Assembly: GCA_947463165.1 (NCBI GenBank)
Contig: CANHSW010000168.1
Location: 1-5,492, forward strand
Source of the DNA: Cyanobacteriota bacterium
GTDB taxonomy: Bacteria > Cyanobacteriota > Cyanobacteriia > PCC-6307 > Cyanobiaceae
Length of the DNA: 5,492 nt
Reading direction: 5' to 3'
Positions 1 through 4,983 of this stretch are shown piece by piece. Numbering within the stretch: the stretch's first letter is position 1; each line of letters opens with the position of its first letter. The notes beneath the pieces are model-generated. The model had not been told where the DNA came from and searched no databases. It worked only from the letters and a program-made list of their open reading frames with translations. A program made the position numbers and the translations under genes.

Positions 1-792
1 AACCTGCTCAATGAGGCGGCAATCCTCACCGCCCGCCGCCGCAAGGAGGCCACCTCCTTGAGTGAAATCGACGATGCCGTCGATCGGGTGATTGCCGGCA
101 TGGAGGGCAAACCGCTCACCGACGGTCGCAGCAAGCGCCTGATCGCCTATCACGAAGTGGGGCATGCCCTGGTGGGCACGCTGATTAAAGCCCACGATCC
201 AGTGCAGAAGGTAACTCTCATTCCCCGTGGCCAGGCCCAAGGGCTCACCTGGTTCTCCCCCGATGAGGATCAAATGCTGGTGAGCCGAGCCCAACTGCGG
301 GCCCGGATCATGGGTGCCCTCGGCGGTCGCGCCGCCGAAGATGTGGTTTTCGGTTATGCCGAGGTAACCACCGGTGCCGGCGGGGACATCCAACAGGTGG
401 CCTCGATCGCCCGCCAGATGGTCACCCGCTTTGGCATGAGCGAGTTGGGGCAGATGTCTCTTGATGCCGGCAGCCAGGAAGTATTTCTTGGCCGCGACCT
501 GATGACCCGCAGCGATGGCTCCGATGCCACCGCCGCCCGGGTGGATGAGGCCGTACGCCACATTGTGCTTAGCTGCTACGCCTCAACCGTTGAGCTGGTG
601 CGCCAGCACCGCGCCTGCATGGATCGATTGGTGGAACTGCTGATCGAAAAGGAAAGCCTCGATGGCGAAGAACTGCGGGCAATCGTGAGCGAGTTCGCCA
701 CTATTCCCGAGAAGGAGAGATTTTCCCCATTCCTCGGAGATGACGAAAAAGCCAGCGAAAAAACTCTTACCCCTTCCGAGGCAATAAATTAG
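1..792 (+). CDS. ftsH: FtsH ATP-dependent zinc metalloprotease, C-terminal part (5' end outside window)
   Basis: Membrane-anchored AAA+ protease; in cyanobacteria FtsH complexes degrade damaged thylakoid proteins such as photosystem II D1. The frame is open from base 1 and gives 263 codons before the TAA. It starts in the end of the AAA+ module (NLLNEAAILTARRRK, codons 3-17), so the TTG at 58 is not the true start. The M41 peptidase domain follows: zinc motif HEVGH at codons 51-55 (bases 151-165), and TTGAGGD ending in Asp at codon 129 (385-387), the expected third zinc ligand. The stretches RFGMSELG and EVFLGRDLMTRS are typical of cyanobacterial FtsH. Family members are usually about 610-630 residues, so the N-terminal membrane segments and most of the ATPase lie upstream. 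The last 25 or so residues are charged and variable. I cannot assign the FtsH1-4 paralogue from this part. Family identification is near certain. Confidence 0.97.
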   Translation, partial: NLLNEAAILTARRRKEATSLSEIDDAVDRVIAGMEGKPLTDGRSKRLIAYHEVGHALVGTLIKAHDPVQKVTLIPRGQAQGLTWFSPDEDQMLVSRAQLRARIMGALGGRAAEDVVFGYAEVTTGAGGDIQQVASIARQMVTRFGMSELGQMSLDAGSQEVFLGRDLMTRSDGSDATAARVDEAVRHIVLSCYASTVELVRQHRACMDRLVELLIEKESLDGEELRAIVSEFATIPEKERFSPFLGDDEKASEKTLTPSEAIN

Positions 793-810
793 TTTTTTGC
801 CAGGGAATCC

Positions 811-825
811 CTAGGAAAATCCTAG
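811..825. repeat. short perfect inverted repeat after ftsH
   Basis: CTAGGA (811-816), AAA, TCCTAG (820-825): a perfect 6-bp palindrome with a 3-base centre, 18 bases after the ftsH stop. It precedes the stronger hairpin at 837-860. It may be part of the ftsH 3' processing or termination region, but no T tract follows. Confidence 0.4.
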
Positions 826-836
826 CCACTGCCAAT

Positions 837-860
837 GGACCTCTGATTTCCCAGAGGTCC
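837..860 (+). terminator. hairpin downstream of ftsH, probable terminator or mRNA 3' stabiliser
   Basis: GGACCTCTG (837-845) and CAGAGGTCC (852-860) form a perfect 9-bp stem with a 6-base loop, 44 bases past the ftsH stop codon. The stem is clear, but the following bases (TCGGTTGGG) are not a T tract, so classical intrinsic termination is not assured. As a perfect palindrome it could work on either strand. Confidence 0.5.
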
Positions 861-1312
861 TCGGTTGGGAAAGATCACAAAATAGATGACATCCATAGTC
901 AGCTTTGCTTTCATTGTGGTTCACATTTCTTACTCCGGCTCACTCATTAGAAAATACAGTCAACTTTGAACTGAACCACTGATTTAACCTAAGGAAGCTC
1001 AGAATAACGGCGATTTTGCCGCCACAACCAGCTGAGAGCCTTTGCGACATCAGACCTCCATTGGGCTTGCCTCGGCTATTCAGAGCTTGCTTAACTATCC
1101 AGCGGCGCATTCCGCGTAACGGAATTAACCTAGCTCTCCAGCAGCGCTTTATAGCTGATAGGCAATAACTGAATCAAGCCAATAAACCAGCAAGTCAATC
1201 AAGGCATCTTGGTGGGCTCTGAACAGCCGCCATTTCACTGCTTCAGCCAGCTGAAATACATGCGGTATCGGGGATCCATTGGGCGTTGTTGGGGTTTTTC
1301 AGATCCTCCCTA

Positions 1313-1341
1313 AAAAAATGCCTTGGTTGGCTTCCGGCAGT
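1313..1341 (-). terminator. weak candidate terminator for clpP
   Basis: Read on the minus strand about 70 bases past the clpP stop, GCCGGAAGCC, AACCAA and GGC precede A and then seven T. The T tract is good, but the only stem is about 3 bp (GCC/GGC). The call rests on position and the T run, so confidence is low. Confidence 0.25.
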
Positions 1342-1350
1342 CAGAGTAAG

Positions 1351-1389
1351 AGAATTAGCTACAAGAATTAGCTGCATGAATTGGCTCAT
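1351..1389. repeat. 13-bp tandem repeat, three units, downstream of clpP
   Basis: Units AGAATTAGCTACA (1351-1363), AGAATTAGCTGCA (1364-1376) and TGAATTGGCTCAT (1377-1389). The first two differ at one base; the third is more diverged and runs into the 14-bp array. There are no spacers, so this is a slippage-type array rather than a CRISPR. Confidence 0.8.
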
Positions 1390-1423
1390 ACAGCTCGGCT
1401 TACACAGCCTGGCTCACACAGCT
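1382..1423. repeat. 14-bp tandem repeat, three units, overlapping the 3' end of clpP
   Basis: Units TGGCTCATACAGCT (1382-1395), CGGCTTACACAGCC (1396-1409) and TGGCTCACACAGCT (1410-1423). Units 1 and 3 differ at one base. Unit 3 contains the clpP stop codon and the preceding Ala-Val codons plus one base of the Arg codon, so the array defines the end of the ClpP reading frame. It overlaps the end of the 13-bp array. Confidence 0.85.
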
Positions 1424-2004
1424 CTAATCGGGCGCTTTTCGATCACCTTATCGATCAGGCCATAGGCCACTGCTTCGCTGGGGGACATGAAGAAGTCGCG
1501 ATCGGTGTCCTCCTCCACTCGGGAGAGGGGCTGGCCGGTGCGATCGGAGAGTTCTTGGTTGAGCTTCTTTTTGAGGTAGAGAATTTCGTCGGCTTGGATG
1601 CGGATGTCACTGGCCTGACCCCGGGCACCACCGAGGGGTTGGTGGATCATGATCCGGGAATGGGTGAGGCTGCTGCGCTTGCCCTTGGCGCCGGCGGTAA
1701 GTAAGAAGGCCCCCATCGAGGCGGCCAGGCCCAGACACACCGTTTGCACGTCTGGCTTGATGTGCTGCATCGTATCGAAGATGCCGAGGCCGTCGTAGAC
1801 CGAACCGCCGGGAGAATTGATGTACAGAAAAATGTCTTTGTCGGCGTCTTCCGCCTCCAGAAATAGCAATTGAGCCACCACTCGGTTGGCCGACTCGGCG
1901 GTTACGGGCTCCCCCAGGAAGATGATTCGCTCGCGCAATAGGCGCGAGTAAATGTCAAAAGCCCGTTCGCCCCGGCCCGACTCTTCGATCACGATCGGGA
2001 TCAT
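1414..2004 (-). CDS. clpP: ATP-dependent Clp protease proteolytic subunit ClpP
   Basis: Serine peptidase (S14) that forms the barrel-shaped Clp core and degrades proteins fed by ClpX or ClpC. I chose the ATG at 2004 (196 aa, starting [20 protein letters not shown]), which matches the usual cyanobacterial N-terminus; a GTG two codons upstream (2010) would give 198 aa, and neither has a clear Shine-Dalgarno. Counting from the GTG, the catalytic triad is Ser98 in GLAASMGAF, His123 in MIHQPLGG and Asp172 in [25 protein letters not shown] is also diagnostic. All key residues are present, so this is an active ClpP and not ClpR. No clpX or clpR is adjacent, which fits a free-standing ClpP1-type copy, but the paralogue number is inference. 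The last residues (IRAV) run into a 14-bp tandem repeat. It is divergent from thf1. Confidence 0.97.
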   Translation of the reverse strand: MIPIVIEESGRGERAFDIYSRLLRERIIFLGEPVTAESANRVVAQLLFLEAEDADKDIFLYINSPGGSVYDGLGIFDTMQHIKPDVQTVCLGLAASMGAFLLTAGAKGKRSSLTHSRIMIHQPLGGARGQASDIRIQADEILYLKKKLNQELSDRTGQPLSRVEEDTDRDFFMSPSEAVAYGLIDKVIEKRPIRAV

Positions 2005-2010
2005 CGACAC

Positions 2011-2086
2011 AGGGGCAAGCGCGGTTCAGCCACGATCCTACCGAGGTCGAGTCGCTAGGGTCGCTTGATCACTTGGTGTATCTCGC
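2011..2086. promoter_or_regulatory. divergent intergenic region clpP/thf1
   Basis: About 80 bp separate the clpP and thf1 starts, which face away from each other, so promoters and 5' leaders for both must lie here or inside the genes. I could not identify convincing -35/-10 boxes or a Shine-Dalgarno sequence for either gene. The call rests on gene orientation only. Confidence 0.45.
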
Positions 2087-2863
2087 GTGAGCGACGCCCT
2101 CACGGTTGCCGACAGCAAGCGCGCCTTCCATAGCGCCTTCCCCTTCCTGGTGGCCCCCCTCTACCGGCGGATGGTGGACGAGCTGCTGGTGGAACTGCAT
2201 CTTTTGAGCCGTCAACAGGGATTTCAGAGCGATCCCCTGTTTGCCTGCGGCTTGATCCAGGTATTCGACGGCTTTACCCGCGGCTATCGGCCCGACCATC
2301 ACCGGGAGCCGCTTCTGGCTGCTCTCTGCAGCTGCTCTGGCCATGACGCTGCCGCCCTGCGGCAGCAAAGGGATGGGGCCGTGGCCGCCATTGGCCATCA
2401 CAGCGTCGAAGAGGTGAAGCAATGGGTGGAGCGCCAGGGGGAGGGCGCTCCTGAACCGCTGGCGCTAGCCCTGGCCAGCATCCGCAGACCAGACTTCCAT
2501 TACTCGCGCCTGATGGCGGTGGGGCTGCTCAGCCTGATGGAGCAGGCCCAGGGGGCCGATGGCATGGATCCGCTCAGCCTGCGGAGCTATGCCCACGATC
2601 TGGGCAGTGCCATGGGCTTGCTGCGGGAGCGGCTGGACAGAGATCTGAGCCTCTACGTCACCAACCTGGAAAAGATGGCCCAGGCGGTGGAGTTGATGGA
2701 AGAGACCGTGGCGGCGGAACGGCGCAAGCGCGAGCGGCAACAACAATCGCCAAAAGCCGAGCAGCCCGCCGCTACGGCTAGCGATTCTGAGGGCCAGTCC
2801 GAGGGCCAGTCGGGAGGCGATCAGCTGGAACCGGCAGCTGAAGGCGTCCAGTCAGCTGGCTGA
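2087..2863 (+). CDS. thf1: Thylakoid formation protein Thf1 / Psb29
   Basis: Thf1/Psb29 is a thylakoid-associated helical protein needed for photosystem II biogenesis and repair; in Synechocystis it is reported to support FtsH accumulation. The product is 258 aa from a GTG start. Family features are the N-terminal TVADSKRAF, the block YRRMVDELLVELHLLS (26-41), FACGLIQVFDGFTRGYRP (52-69), FHYSRLMAVGLLSLMEQ (137-153) and LDRDLSLYVTNLEKMAQAVELMEE (183-206), ending in a basic, coiled-coil-like ERRKRERQQQ. The last 40 or so residues are low-complexity (Ser, Glu, Gln, Gly, Ala) and include a duplicated SEGQ. This tail overlaps the 3' end of the convergent gene by 86 bp. Total length is near the cyanobacterial norm (about 240). 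No Shine-Dalgarno is visible at the GTG. The neighbouring ftsH and clpP fit a role in thylakoid quality control. Confidence 0.95.
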   Translation: MSDALTVADSKRAFHSAFPFLVAPLYRRMVDELLVELHLLSRQQGFQSDPLFACGLIQVFDGFTRGYRPDHHREPLLAALCSCSGHDAAALRQQRDGAVAAIGHHSVEEVKQWVERQGEGAPEPLALALASIRRPDFHYSRLMAVGLLSLMEQAQGADGMDPLSLRSYAHDLGSAMGLLRERLDRDLSLYVTNLEKMAQAVELMEETVAAERRKRERQQQSPKAEQPAATASDSEGQSEGQSGGDQLEPAAEGVQSAG

Positions 2864-4208
2864 GCGGTTCACCCCTGGTCGCTGTAGCCACCAGCTCCAG
2901 GCTGGTGGCCCTGCGCACCAACAGGGGCAGGCCCTCTGGAATCAGCGACAACCCATCCAATTCGGATGGTCGTAGCCGCAGCTGAAACCGGCCTGAGTCG
3001 ATCCTGGCGGCTGAGGGGGCAAGCGGCTCGCTCCCCAGGAACAGCAGCAGCTGTGGATCGCCGCCTGGGCTCGCCAGCCAGCGCCAGCCCCCCACCACCT
3101 GGCCGTCCTCCCGTGAGAAGCTCGCTGTGGGCAAGCGGCGGTTAGATCCGCCGGTACCAGCGGCGCCCCCGGGCTCCAACCTGGCGGCGGTCTCCTGGAG
3201 GCCACCATCCAGTAGGCCCTGGCGCAGGCGCTCGAGCAGCTTGGCCCAGGCCTGGCGCTCGCTGCCCAGGATGAATTGCAAATCCAATCCAGATTGGAAA
3301 GCGCCGCTGGCGATTCGGCGCAAGCGCAGCTGGAAGGGAACCGATTGCAGCAGCTTTAACTCACCATCGGCGAGGCCGTAGCGGGCCGCCAGCGGTTCGC
3401 GGATCAACTGACGGCTGAGCAGCCCCTGGAGCCAGGGCTCAAGGCGCGGTCCGGAGAGCTCCAGGGCGATGCCTCGCGGCAGGGGAGCCGGCCGAGCAAG
3501 GCCCTGCCCTGCCCTGGGGGGCTCAGCCAGCAGACCGGTGAATGCCGTGGCTTCTCCCTGCAGCTCCAGGGCGCCGGGCAGCTCCAGGGCACCGCTACCG
3601 GTGGCGAGACTGAGACAGCCCTGGCGCAGGTGCTGCAAAAACGGCGCTACGGGGCCAGTGATCGCCGCGAGACCCAAAGGGCTCCAGTAGACGGCTTGCC
3701 CCTGCTGTAGCCGCTCCAGGCAGCGGCGCTCCAGGCCCTGGCGCTGGCGGCTGCTGGACCTGAGTTGATCCGACAGCTGGCGCAGCGAGAGCGGATCGGG
3801 AGCCAACACCAGCAGATCATCAACCCGCAGCGCATTTGGCGGCAGCGGCGGGGCAGCGGCGGCGGGGCCTGGGCGATCGGCAATGGCCAGGAAGGCGCCA
3901 GCGTCTCCATCACGGCCCCAGAACTGCCACCAAAGCCCCTGTTGACGCTGCCATTGGCGTAGCGCCTGGCTGGGCCCCAGCCGCTGTTGCCACAGGGAGG
4001 GCACCGGCCGTAGCGGATTGGCGACAAAACTCTGGATCAGGGCCGTCTCGCTCAGCAGCCGCGCCAAACCCTGGGCCCTGGGCCTAGGTAGCCGCCAGAG
4101 CACCAGGGCTGGCGCCAGCAGCAGTAGGGCAGTGACCAGGGCCGTGGCCCGCAGCTGCAGACGCGGCATGGTCACTGAAATTGAAGGGGCTTTAGCCAGT
4201 CCGCTCAT
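2778..4208 (-). CDS. uncharacterised membrane-anchored protein, 476 aa
   Basis: I do not recognise the family with confidence; the layout (one N-terminal anchor, long soluble part) resembles cyanobacterial DUF3352-like proteins, but that is a guess. Visible features are a basic start (MPRLQLR, 14-20), one hydrophobic segment (about 21-38), then a large region rich in Leu, Gln, Arg and Trp with only two cysteines. FVANPLRPVPSLWQQRLG and QQGLWWQFWGRDGDAGAFLAI near the N-terminus look like conserved blocks. The soluble part is probably periplasmic or lumenal. The ATG at 4208 overlaps the stop of the preceding 39-aa ORF as ATGA, which favours this start; an internal ATG at 4169 would start right before the anchor and is the alternative. 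It is last in a petN-led leftward series, and its 3' end overlaps thf1 by 86 bp. Real coding status is supported by length and by a protein-like composition. Confidence 0.8.
   Translation of the reverse strand: MSGLAKAPSISVTMPRLQLRATALVTALLLLAPALVLWRLPRPRAQGLARLLSETALIQSFVANPLRPVPSLWQQRLGPSQALRQWQRQQGLWWQFWGRDGDAGAFLAIADRPGPAAAAPPLPPNALRVDDLLVLAPDPLSLRQLSDQLRSSSRQRQGLERRCLERLQQGQAVYWSPLGLAAITGPVAPFLQHLRQGCLSLATGSGALELPGALELQGEATAFTGLLAEPPRAGQGLARPAPLPRGIALELSGPRLEPWLQGLLSRQLIREPLAARYGLADGELKLLQSVPFQLRLRRIASGAFQSGLDLQFILGSERQAWAKLLERLRQGLLDGGLQETAARLEPGGAAGTGGSNRRLPTASFSREDGQVVGGWRWLASPGGDPQLLLFLGSEPLAPSAARIDSGRFQLRLRPSELDGLSLIPEGLPLLVRRATSLELVATATRGEPLSQLTGRLQLPVPADRLPTGPRTGPQNR
2789..2812. 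repeat. 12-bp tandem duplication in the thf1 / minus-strand gene overlap
   Basis: GAGGGCCAGTCC (2789-2800) is followed by GAGGGCCAGTCG (2801-2812), differing at one base. The unit is a multiple of three and lies where two genes overlap tail to tail. It encodes SEGQ-SEGQ in Thf1 and the TGP repeat (TGPRTGPQ) in the opposite-strand protein. Confidence 0.85.
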
Positions 4209-4324
4209 AGCAAGGGCTGGTTGATCTGGGTCGATCGGGAGACCCCAGCAGCTGGAACCCGCCCCTGCCCCACGTCAACCAGCCGCTCCCGAACCAAATA
4301 CTGGGCCGGGGAAGCCGGATTCAT
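4205..4324 (-). CDS. small ORF (39 aa) coupled at both ends to its neighbours
   Basis: This ORF has ATG at 4324 and TGA at 4207-4205. The product is MNPASPAQYLVRERLVDVGQ plus 19 further residues ending NQPLL. It has no membrane segment, no Cys and no motif I recognise. The support is architectural: its ATG overlaps the stop of the upstream small membrane-protein gene as ATGA, and its own TGA overlaps the ATG of the 476-aa gene as ATGA. It has no Shine-Dalgarno, consistent with reinitiation. Codons 14-17 and 34-37 overlap the two arms of a perfect 10-bp inverted repeat, so ribosomes on this ORF would melt that structure. It may be a real small protein or a coupling/leader peptide for the 476-aa gene. 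A chance open frame cannot be excluded. Confidence 0.55.
   Translation of the reverse strand: MNPASPAQYLVRERLVDVGQGRVPAAGVSRSTQINQPLL
4215..4284 (-). promoter_or_regulatory. perfect 10-bp inverted repeat upstream of the 476-aa gene start
   Basis: On the minus (mRNA) strand the 5' arm GGCTGGTTGA (4284-4275) pairs perfectly with TCAACCAGCC (4224-4215). The loop is 50 nt and contains a smaller nested stem, CTGGG/CCCAG (4248-4244 with 4230-4226). The 3' arm ends six bases before the ATG at 4208, so the folded form would cover the ribosome landing area of the 476-aa gene. The whole element lies inside the 39-aa ORF. A role in translational coupling is inference. Confidence 0.55.
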
Positions 4325-4485
4325 GGGCGGCGGGGGGAGTTGGCCGCCTGGCGCCGGCGCCGATCGCGCCAGTCAACAGCGGACAGATAGATCACTCCTC
4401 CACTCACAAAAATAAGTAGGCCGATAGCCACCCAGGAGAGCAACTGGGAGCTGGTGGGGCCGCTGGCGACGATCGACTCAACCAC
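4321..4485 (-). CDS. small single-span membrane protein, 54 aa
   Basis: Proposed start is GTG at 4485, giving VVESIVASGP at the N-terminus, a hydrophobic span of about residues 15-36 (LLSWVAIGLLIFVSGGVIYL) and a very basic C-terminal tail (WRDRRRR, then PRRP). By the positive-inside rule the tail would be cytoplasmic and the short N-terminus lumenal or periplasmic. The frame stays open back to an ATG at 4605, but that extension lies antiphase inside petN and looks non-coding. The GTG has no clear Shine-Dalgarno and lies 31 bp after the petN stop, in the same direction, so co-transcription with petN is likely. The TGA overlaps the ATG of the next ORF as ATGA. I do not recognise a named family. 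Its position after petN invites the idea of a thylakoid role, but nothing in the sequence proves that. Confidence 0.7.
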   Translation of the reverse strand: MVESIVASGPTSSQLLSWVAIGLLIFVSGGVIYLSAVDWRDRRRRQAANSPRRP

Positions 4486-4516
4486 GATGACGCTGCCGAA
4501 CAGGTTTGACCAGGGC

Positions 4517-4618
4517 TCAGAAATTGATGCTGCCGTCGCCGTGGCGTCCCCAGACCACCATGGCGATCGAGAAGCTGAACAGAGCAGCGAGGGAAGCCCA
4601 GCCAACGGTGATCAGCAT
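4517..4618 (-). CDS. petN: cytochrome b6f complex subunit VIII (PetN)
   Basis: The 33-residue product, read from ATG at 4618 to TGA at 4519-4517, is [20 protein letters not shown] followed by [13 protein letters not shown]. This is PetN, the smallest subunit of cytochrome b6f, which carries electrons between the photosystems in the thylakoid membrane. The [19 protein letters not shown] core with a single transmembrane helix (about residues 4-23) and the G-R-x-G-D-G-S-I tail match cyanobacterial PetN closely. The gene is short enough to be missed by ordinary length cut-offs and is overlapped antiphase by an open frame that is not real in its first third. It is divergent from clpS and apparently leads the leftward run of small ORFs. 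No Shine-Dalgarno is evident. Confidence 0.95.
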   Translation of the reverse strand: MLITVGWASLAALFSFSIAMVVWGRHGDGSINF

Positions 4619-4684
4619 GGCGCGGTGATTTCGAGGTCTTAGGACTTTACCTAGGCTCATCCACTATTGAGATCGTCGCGCCTT
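4619..4684. promoter_or_regulatory. divergent petN/clpS control region with short palindrome
   Basis: The 66 bp between the petN ATG and the proposed clpS GTG must contain the 5' signals of both genes. An imperfect inverted repeat, CTTAGG (4638-4643) and CCTAGG (4650-4655), is centred here with a 6-base spacer and could be an operator or part of a -10 region. On the minus strand TAAAGT and TAAGAC are possible -10 elements for petN, but no clear -35 box is spaced correctly. Confidence 0.4.
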
Positions 4685-4975
4685 GTGAGCTACGCCTCGC
4701 CCACTGCCGTGCGGGAGTCCCGGACGCTGCGTCAGCCCTACCCGAACTTCAAGGTGGTGGTGCTCGACGACGACGTGAACACCTTCCAGCACGTGGTGGA
4801 TTGCCTGGTGAAGCACATCCCGGGCATGCTGCCAGATCGCGCCTGGGAACTGGCCCACCGCATTGATGGCGAGGGCTCGGCCGTGGTCTGGTGCGGGCCC
4901 CAGGAGCAGGCTGAGCTATATCACCAACAACTACTGGTGGAGGGACTGACCATGGCCCCCCTTGAACGCGCCTAG
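4685..4975 (+). CDS. clpS: ATP-dependent Clp protease adaptor ClpS (divergent degron pocket)
   Basis: ClpS binds the N-domain of the Clp chaperone (ClpC in cyanobacteria) and delivers proteins with destabilising N-terminal residues. From GTG 4685 the product is 96 aa; a TTG at 4667 would add six residues (102 aa). Family signature: YPNFKVVVLDDDVNTFQHVVDCLVKHIPGM (19-48), DRAWELAHRIDGEGSAVVW (51-69), GPQEQAELYHQQL and the C-terminal LTMAPLERA. Two positions that normally contact the substrate alpha-amino group look changed. The usual NDD is DDD here (Asp28, bases 4766-4768), and the His of the usual V-H-x-x-G is Asp61 (I-D-G-E-G, bases 4865-4867). It may therefore be a specialised ClpS, such as the second cyanobacterial paralogue. 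It is divergent from petN, and the DUF2103 gene follows after 8 bp. Confidence 0.93.
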   Translation: MSYASPTAVRESRTLRQPYPNFKVVVLDDDVNTFQHVVDCLVKHIPGMLPDRAWELAHRIDGEGSAVVWCGPQEQAELYHQQLLVEGLTMAPLERA

Positions 4976-4978
4976 GAG
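4974..4978 (+). promoter_or_regulatory. Shine-Dalgarno of the DUF2103 gene, overlapping the clpS stop
   Basis: AGGAG lies five bases before the ATG at 4984 and shares two bases with the clpS TAG (4973-4975). It is the clearest ribosome binding site in the window; most other genes here show none. It fixes the DUF2103 start and supports joint translation with clpS. Confidence 0.75.
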
Positions 4979-4983
4979 AGCTC

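Larger units (their letters stand above)
793..1413. other. long intergenic region between ftsH and clpP, no supported gene
   Basis: This stretch of about 620 bp holds no open frame on either strand that looks coding, and it is visibly more AT-rich than the flanking genes. Recognisable elements are the two inverted repeats just after ftsH, a small ATTCCG/CGGAAT stem (1109-1125), an A7 run (T7 on the minus strand, 1313-1319) and the tandem repeats from 1351 onward. I found no tRNA-like cloverleaf and no known cyanobacterial small RNA motif. A decayed gene or an unannotated transcript remains possible. Confidence 0.6.

Noticed and set aside
793..1413. tRNA, tmRNA or known cyanobacterial small RNA in the ftsH-clpP gap
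   Set aside because: No cloverleaf arms, CCA end or recognised motif were seen; only short isolated stems.
1381..1704. 107-aa open frame on the plus strand
   Set aside because: It lies opposite the well-supported clpP and begins in tandem-repeat DNA; its composition is that of an antisense shadow.
2069..2422. 117-aa open frame on the minus strand within thf1
   Set aside because: It is antisense to the conserved core of Thf1 and shows no family features.
3561..3590. 18-bp-spaced direct repeat CAGCTCCAGGGC in the 476-aa gene
   Set aside because: It encodes a local GALEL-P/GALEL-Q duplication and needs no explanation beyond slippage in GC-rich coding DNA.
4486..4605. N-terminal extension of the 54-aa membrane protein from ATG 4605 (94-aa version)
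   Set aside because: The extension runs antiphase through petN, and its residues ([17 protein letters not shown] and on) look like an off-frame shadow; the protein-like part begins near the GTG at 4485.
4667..4684. TTG start for clpS, six codons earlier
   Set aside because: It remains possible, but TTG is the rarer start, and the extra residues (MRSSRL) have no family support; GTG 4685 is preferred.
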